Shown piece after piece: positions 60,192 to 64,000 of a stretch of DNA of 64,000 bases (positions are counted from its first letter, which is position 1; every line of letters starts with the position of its first letter). Made by a program: the position numbers and the translations under genes. The notes under the pieces were generated by a model, which saw only the letters and a list, made by a program, of their open reading frames with translations, ran no database searches and was not told the DNA's origin. Source of the DNA: Synechococcus sp. WH 5701 (lineage in GTDB: Bacteria; Cyanobacteriota; Cyanobacteriia; PCC-6307; Cyanobiaceae); contig NZ_CH724160.1 in assembly GCF_000153045.1 (NCBI RefSeq), positions 825,499 through 889,498 on the forward strand, read 5' to 3'.

Positions 60192-61313
60192 ATGGACGGT
60201 GGGCCGCCGGAGCCAGCGGCGCTCGAGCGCCATGGCGGCAACCTGGAGGCCGTGGCCCGGCGGTTGGGCTGCCGACCCGCTGATCTGCTCGATGCCAGCG
60301 CCTCCCTGGTGCCCTTCGGGCCTTCCGCCTCCGTGCGGCGGGTGCTGCAGGCCGTGCTGCGCACGCCGGCCGGGAAGCCCTCGCCCCTGAGGGATTACCC
60401 CGATCGCGAGCAGCTGCGGCTGCGTCGGGCCATCGCCGCCCACCACCAGATCGATCCGGCCGCCGTGCTGCCCGGCAACGGGGCCGCCGAGCTGTTCACC
60501 TGGCTGGCCCGCGATGCGGCCGCTGCGGGCACCAGCCTGCTGCCCACACCCGGTTTCGCCGACTATCCCCGGGCCCTGGCCTGCTGGGGCGGTGTCTGGA
60601 GCCCCTGGCCGCTGGCGTTGCCCCGTCCGGGCCCGGTGGTCTGGCCCCAGCCCCTGCCATCAGCTCCAGCCGGTTCTCTTCAGGCGCTGTGGGTCACCAA
60701 TCCCCACAACCCCACCGGCCAGCTCTGGAGCCGAGCCTCCCTTGAGCCCCTGCTGGAGCGCTTCGCGCTGGTGATCGTCGATGAGGCCTTCCTTCCGCTG
60801 GTGCCCGGCGGGGAGAGCCAGTCGCTGCTGCCGCTGGTGGCCAGTCACCCCGGCCTGGTGGTGATCCGCAGTCTCACCAAGTTGCTGGCGATCGCGGGCC
60901 TGCGTCTGGGCTATGCCGTGGCGGATCCTGCCCGGCTGCGGCGCTGGGCCGCCTGGCGCGACCCCTGGCCGGTGAATGGTCTGGCGGCCGCGGTGGGTGA
61001 GGCGCTGGTGGGGGATCGGCTCTGGCAGGAGCGCGTGCAGTGCTGGGTGGCCTCGGAGGGCCCCTGGCTGCAGCAGCGCCTGCAGCAGCTCCCTGGCCTC
61101 ACGCCGCTGCCATCGGCTGCCAACTTCCTGCTGCTGCGCTCTGAGAGCCCCCTGGTGGCCCTGCGTGAGCGGCTGGAGCGCCACCAGAGGGTGCTGCTGC
61201 GCGACTGCCGCTCCTTTGACGGCCTCGGGGAGTGCTGGCTGCGGATCGCCCTGCAGGACCGGCGCAACAACCGCCGTCTGCTGCGGGCCCTGCGGCAGGA
61301 GATCAGCCGCTAG
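60192..61313 (+). CDS. Class I/II PLP aminotransferase, CobC/CobD-like
   Basis: A 373-residue fold-type I PLP enzyme like threonine-phosphate decarboxylase (CobC/CobD, which makes the aminopropanol linker of cobalamin) or HisC. It has [51 protein letters not shown], and the PLP lysine in [16 protein letters not shown]. Decarboxylase and aminotransferase cannot be separated by eye. ATG 60192 is favoured because homologues start close to [18 protein letters not shown] 60075 and 60156 are also in frame. It overlaps murG's 3' end by 11 bp. Confidence 0.82.
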   Translation: MDGGPPEPAALERHGGNLEAVARRLGCRPADLLDASASLVPFGPSASVRRVLQAVLRTPAGKPSPLRDYPDREQLRLRRAIAAHHQIDPAAVLPGNGAAELFTWLARDAAAAGTSLLPTPGFADYPRALACWGGVWSPWPLALPRPGPVVWPQPLPSAPAGSLQALWVTNPHNPTGQLWSRASLEPLLERFALVIVDEAFLPLVPGGESQSLLPLVASHPGLVVIRSLTKLLAIAGLRLGYAVADPARLRRWAAWRDPWPVNGLAAAVGEALVGDRLWQERVQCWVASEGPWLQQRLQQLPGLTPLPSAANFLLLRSESPLVALRERLERHQRVLLRDCRSFDGLGECWLRIALQDRRNNRRLLRALRQEISR

Positions 61314-62382
61314 CCAGCTCGATCAGCAGCTCCGCCAGCCGTTGATCGGCGTCGCGCACGGCCAGGCGCTCCATGCCCGCCCGCAGGCTCTCCAGGGGGT
61401 CGAGGGAGCCGCTGGCGCCGCGCAGCCGCGGACCCAGCAGCCGCCACACCGCCTGCTCCAGGGCATGGTGCTCCGGGGCGTGCTGCCACACGATCACGGC
61501 GGCGCCCGCGGCGGCGGCGGCCTCGGCGTTGGCGTCCTGGTGGTGGTCGGCGGCCTGGGGGAACGGCACCAGGATCGTGGGCGTGCCGCAGACCGCCAGC
61601 TCGCTGAGGCTGCCGGCCCCCGCCCGGCTGATGGCCAGCTGGGCGTTCTGCAGCAGGCCCGGCAGCTCGTCGCTGAAGGGCCGCTCGATGTAACCGGGGA
61701 TCTGCCGGAGGCCGGCGTCGGGATCATTGCTGCCGGTGAGGTGCACCACGCGGCAGCCGGCGGCCACCAACTTCGCTGCCAGGGGCCGCACCATGCGGTT
61801 GAGGCCGAGGGCCCCCTGGCTGCCGCCCATCACCAGCACCAGCGGGCCATCGCCCGCTGGCACCCAGCTGGGCAGGGGGGTGGGCTGCAGGAACTCAGCG
61901 CGCACCGGCGTGCCGGTGACGAGGGGCCGGCAGTGGGGCAGCCGCTCCGCCGCTTCCCGCAGCCCCACGGCCACCCGGCTGCAGTGGCGACCGAGCAGGC
62001 GGGTGACCCGGCCTGGGATGGCGTTGGATTCATGCAGCACCACCGGCACGCCGCACCAGCGGGCCGCCAGGATCGCGGGGGCGGCGATGTACCCACCGGT
62101 GCTGAACACCAGGCCGATGCCCTCCCGCCGGATCAGCCGCCTCACCGCCACGCTGGATCCGATCAGGCGCAGCAGTTGCCAGAGCTTGCGCAACCCCTTG
62201 CCCTGCAGTCCCCCCGCCCGGATCGTGTGCAGGGGGTAGCGGCTGGGCACGAGCTCGCGCTCGAGGCGGTTGGGCACCCCCAGCCACTGCACCTGCCAGT
62301 CTTCGGGCAGGGCCTCCGCCACCGCCAGAGCGGGGAAGAGATGCCCGCCGGTGCCGCTGGCCGCGATCAGGAGCCTGGACAT
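61303..62382 (-). CDS. murG: MurG, lipid II synthase glycosyltransferase
   Basis: A 359-residue GT28 enzyme that adds GlcNAc to lipid I at the inner membrane. The N-terminal loop is [17 protein letters not shown]. Further blocks: [45 protein letters not shown], and the donor-binding [23 protein letters not shown]. Length normal. Confidence 0.96.
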   Translation of the reverse strand: MSRLLIAASGTGGHLFPALAVAEALPEDWQVQWLGVPNRLERELVPSRYPLHTIRAGGLQGKGLRKLWQLLRLIGSSVAVRRLIRREGIGLVFSTGGYIAAPAILAARWCGVPVVLHESNAIPGRVTRLLGRHCSRVAVGLREAAERLPHCRPLVTGTPVRAEFLQPTPLPSWVPAGDGPLVLVMGGSQGALGLNRMVRPLAAKLVAAGCRVVHLTGSNDPDAGLRQIPGYIERPFSDELPGLLQNAQLAISRAGAGSLSELAVCGTPTILVPFPQAADHHQDANAEAAAAAGAAVIVWQHAPEHHALEQAVWRLLGPRLRGASGSLDPLESLRAGMERLAVRDADQRLAELLIELASG

Positions 62383-62454
62383 GGAGCTTCGCTGATGCGC
62401 GCGGAGCGCTACCGGGGCGCGCCTAACTTAAAAGGGCCGCCATGGCTGACCCCG

Positions 62455-63204
62455 ATGCCGCAGTCCCGCCCGTTCCTCGCCGCGTTGCTCGCGGCCTCGG
62501 TGGTCGCCGCGCTGCCGGCGGCCAAGGCCGCTCCGCCGACTCCGGCCCTGCTCCAGAGCCTGGAGGCAGCGCTCAACAGCGGCCAGTCCTCGAATCTGGC
62601 TGCCCTGGTGGAGTCTGGCCCTGGCCTGGATCCTGCCCGGCTGGAGGCCCGCTACAAGATCCTGCGCGACCGCTTCCCGGATGCCCGCTGGCAGGTGAGT
62701 CCAGGCACCCCCTTGCGGGATGGCCGCCCCACCGTGGCGATTGTGGTGAGCGGCAGCCGCTCCGAAGGCCCATTCCGCTATACCCTTCAGGCGGAGCAGC
62801 TCCTCGCCCTCAGTGCCACCGGCTCCCGGCTGAACGGCCAGGAGTTGATCCGCGAAACCACCACCCTGCGCAGCGGTGAGGCGAACCTGCCGGTCAGCGT
62901 GCTGATTCCGGATGCGGTGCTCACCGGTCAGCGCTACGACGTGGATGTGGTCTTCGATGAACCGCTCGATGGGGCGGTCGCCGCCGGTGGCATCGCCGCG
63001 ATCACCCCGGCGCAGATCAGCGCCCTGGAAACCCCTGACCTGGAGCTGGCCGCTCTCGGTGGCGGAGGGCTGTTCAAGTCGGTGCAGGCGCCCCTGACGC
63101 CTGGCAGCCAGACCTGGGCCGTGCTGCTGGTGCATCCCAAGGGCATCGTCAGCACCACCAAGCGCGTGCGGGTGGTGGCCGACAAAGCCGCGCTCACCCC
63201 CTGA
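62455..63204 (+). CDS. Secreted protein of unknown function
   Basis: A 249-residue exported protein: signal peptide (FLAALLAASVVAALPAAKAA), a helical first part (LLQSLEAALNSGQSSNLAAL), then a beta-rich part with INTERPRO-unassigned sequence (PTVAIVVSGSRSEGPFRYTL, LPVSVLIPDAVLTGQRYDVD). Secreted picocyanobacterial proteins of this layout exist, but I know no function. ATG 62455 begins the signal peptide. Another frame starts at 62442 but is not coding-like. It overlaps the convergent reductase by 11 bp. Confidence 0.72.
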   Translation: MPQSRPFLAALLAASVVAALPAAKAAPPTPALLQSLEAALNSGQSSNLAALVESGPGLDPARLEARYKILRDRFPDARWQVSPGTPLRDGRPTVAIVVSGSRSEGPFRYTLQAEQLLALSATGSRLNGQELIRETTTLRSGEANLPVSVLIPDAVLTGQRYDVDVVFDEPLDGAVAAGGIAAITPAQISALETPDLELAALGGGGLFKSVQAPLTPGSQTWAVLLVHPKGIVSTTKRVRVVADKAALTP

Positions 63205-64000
63205 GGGCGTCGGGGCCCAGGTCTGGCTGGAACCACCGGGCCAGCGCAGACACATCCTCGTCGCCGTGTCCGGCGGCGATCAGGGCATCTTCGATCCCGG
63301 CCACGCTGGTGCTGATCGGCAGGGTCACTCCGGCCATGGCGGCCGTTTCGAGAGCGATAGCCAGATCCTTGCGGTGCAGGGTCAGGCGGAAGCCAAGGGG
63401 GTAGGTGTTCTCGATCATCTGGCCGGCACGGTGCTGCAGGGCCCAGGAGCCTGCGGCGCCCCCTTCGAGGGCGGCGCAGACCTGCTGCAGCGGCAGCCCC
63501 AGGGCCCTGGCCAGAGCCAGACCTTCCGCCAGGGCGGCATAGCTCCCGGCCACCAGGATCTGGTTGACGGCCTTCACCTGCTGGCCTGATCCCACCGGGC
63601 CGAAGTGGCTGATCCGGCCGCCCACCACCTCCATCAGGGGCCGGGCCCGCTCCAGCTGGTCGCTGGCGCCTCCCACCAGCAGGGAGAGCGTGCCGGCACG
63701 AGCCCCCTCGGTCCCTCCGGTGACCGGGGCATCGAGATAGCCCACCCCCAACTCGCCCAGGCGGGCGGCCAGGCGCTGGCTGGTGGCTGCCGCAATGGTG
63801 GAGAAGTCGATCACCAGGGAGCCTGAAGTCACCGACTCGGCCACCCCGGCTGGGGCAAAGAGCACCTCCTCAACGGCGGTGTCATCGCTGAGGCAGAGGG
63901 CGATCAGCTCCGCTGAGGCCGCCGCTTCAGCCGCTGTGGCTGCCCTGGTGGCTCCTGAGCTGGCCAGGGGCTCTTCCGCCGCCCGGGTGCGGTTGTGGAC
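63194..64000 (-). CDS. 3-hydroxyisobutyrate-dehydrogenase-family reductase, 5' end outside window
   Basis: The minus-strand frame is open from the window edge to TGA at 63194 (268 residues visible, N-terminal NAD(P)-binding GxGxxG missing). It has the family segments VHNRT (end of the Rossmann strand-turn), VIDFSTI-type FSTIAAATSQRLA, YLDAPVTGGTEGARAGTLSL, GPVGSGQQVKAVNQILVA with the catalytic Lys, and YPLGFRLTLHRKDLAIAL. It is a beta-hydroxyacid dehydrogenase such as tartronate semialdehyde, GLYR1-type or hydroxyisobutyrate reductase; the substrate cannot be decided here. Confidence 0.9.
   Translation of the reverse strand, partial: VHNRTRAAEEPLASSGATRAATAAEAAASAELIALCLSDDTAVEEVLFAPAGVAESVTSGSLVIDFSTIAAATSQRLAARLGELGVGYLDAPVTGGTEGARAGTLSLLVGGASDQLERARPLMEVVGGRISHFGPVGSGQQVKAVNQILVAGSYAALAEGLALARALGLPLQQVCAALEGGAAGSWALQHRAGQMIENTYPLGFRLTLHRKDLAIALETAAMAGVTLPISTSVAGIEDALIAAGHGDEDVSALARWFQPDLGPDALRG

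Noticed and set aside
62442..62879. Open frame starting ATG 62442 (MADPDAA)
   Set aside because: It overlaps the signal-peptide-bearing gene at 62455 in another frame, and its product is Arg/Pro/Gly-rich without any recognisable feature.

Overview
The window is from a GC-rich picocyanobacterium of the Synechococcus/Cyanobium group (alpha-cyanobacteria). The evidence is gene content and gene order. One block reads SNF2 helicase, alaS, speA, ndk, thiO, gatB, coaE, argJ. A second reads eno, gloA, clpB, secE, nusG, rplK, rplA, rplJ, rplL, rnhA, pyrD, a PLP aminotransferase and murG. From memory, both resemble gene orders of marine and freshwater picocyanobacteria. HIP1 octamers (GCGATCGC) also occur several times. 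No rRNA, tRNA, CRISPR array, transposase or integrase was seen.

Layout. 1-7445: lipid kinase fusion (cut by the window), SNF2 helicase, a small membrane protein and alaS. 7551-15552: an accessory run with a glutaminase-STAS-cNMP-binding fusion, a CHASE2 adenylate cyclase, a FecR-like protein, an MscS channel with a cNMP-binding domain, a SIMPL protein, a DUF3307 membrane protein and a stand-alone cNMP-binding protein. 15565-18196: speA and ndk. 18231-20812: a second FecR-like/CHASE2-cyclase pair. 20757-27542: thiO, gatB, small accessory genes, an MpaB-like oxygenase fused to CoaE, and argJ. 27592-30666: two small proteins, an ABC1/UbiB kinase and a secreted protein. 30701-42106: an accessory segment with an outer-membrane barrel, an AraC regulator, a formylglycine-generating enzyme with its sulfatase, MarC, an alpha/beta hydrolase, two degraded genes and NDH-2. 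It is flanked by direct repeats of the 3' end of eno. 42041-50467: eno, gloA, clpB, secE-nusG and the L11-L1-L10-L12 ribosomal genes. 50712-53472: DUF3747 protein, rnhA, pyrD. 53568-58858: pilM, pilN, pilO, pilQ. 58871-64000: pentapeptide protein, small secreted protein, aminotransferase, murG, secreted protein, and a 3-hydroxyisobutyrate-dehydrogenase-type reductase cut by the window.

Three points stand out. First, two complete adenylate cyclases, each beside a FecR-like protein, and three cNMP-binding-domain proteins lie within about 13 kb, threaded between conserved housekeeping genes; this looks like a local cAMP signalling neighbourhood touching glutamine breakdown and osmotic channels. 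Second, an 11.3-kb segment is bounded by near-identical 56-bp copies of the eno 3' end, as expected for an island integrated at that gene. Third, dephospho-CoA kinase is fused in frame to an MpaB/DUF2236-type oxygenase domain. All functions are inferred from sequence reading only; no database search was possible.
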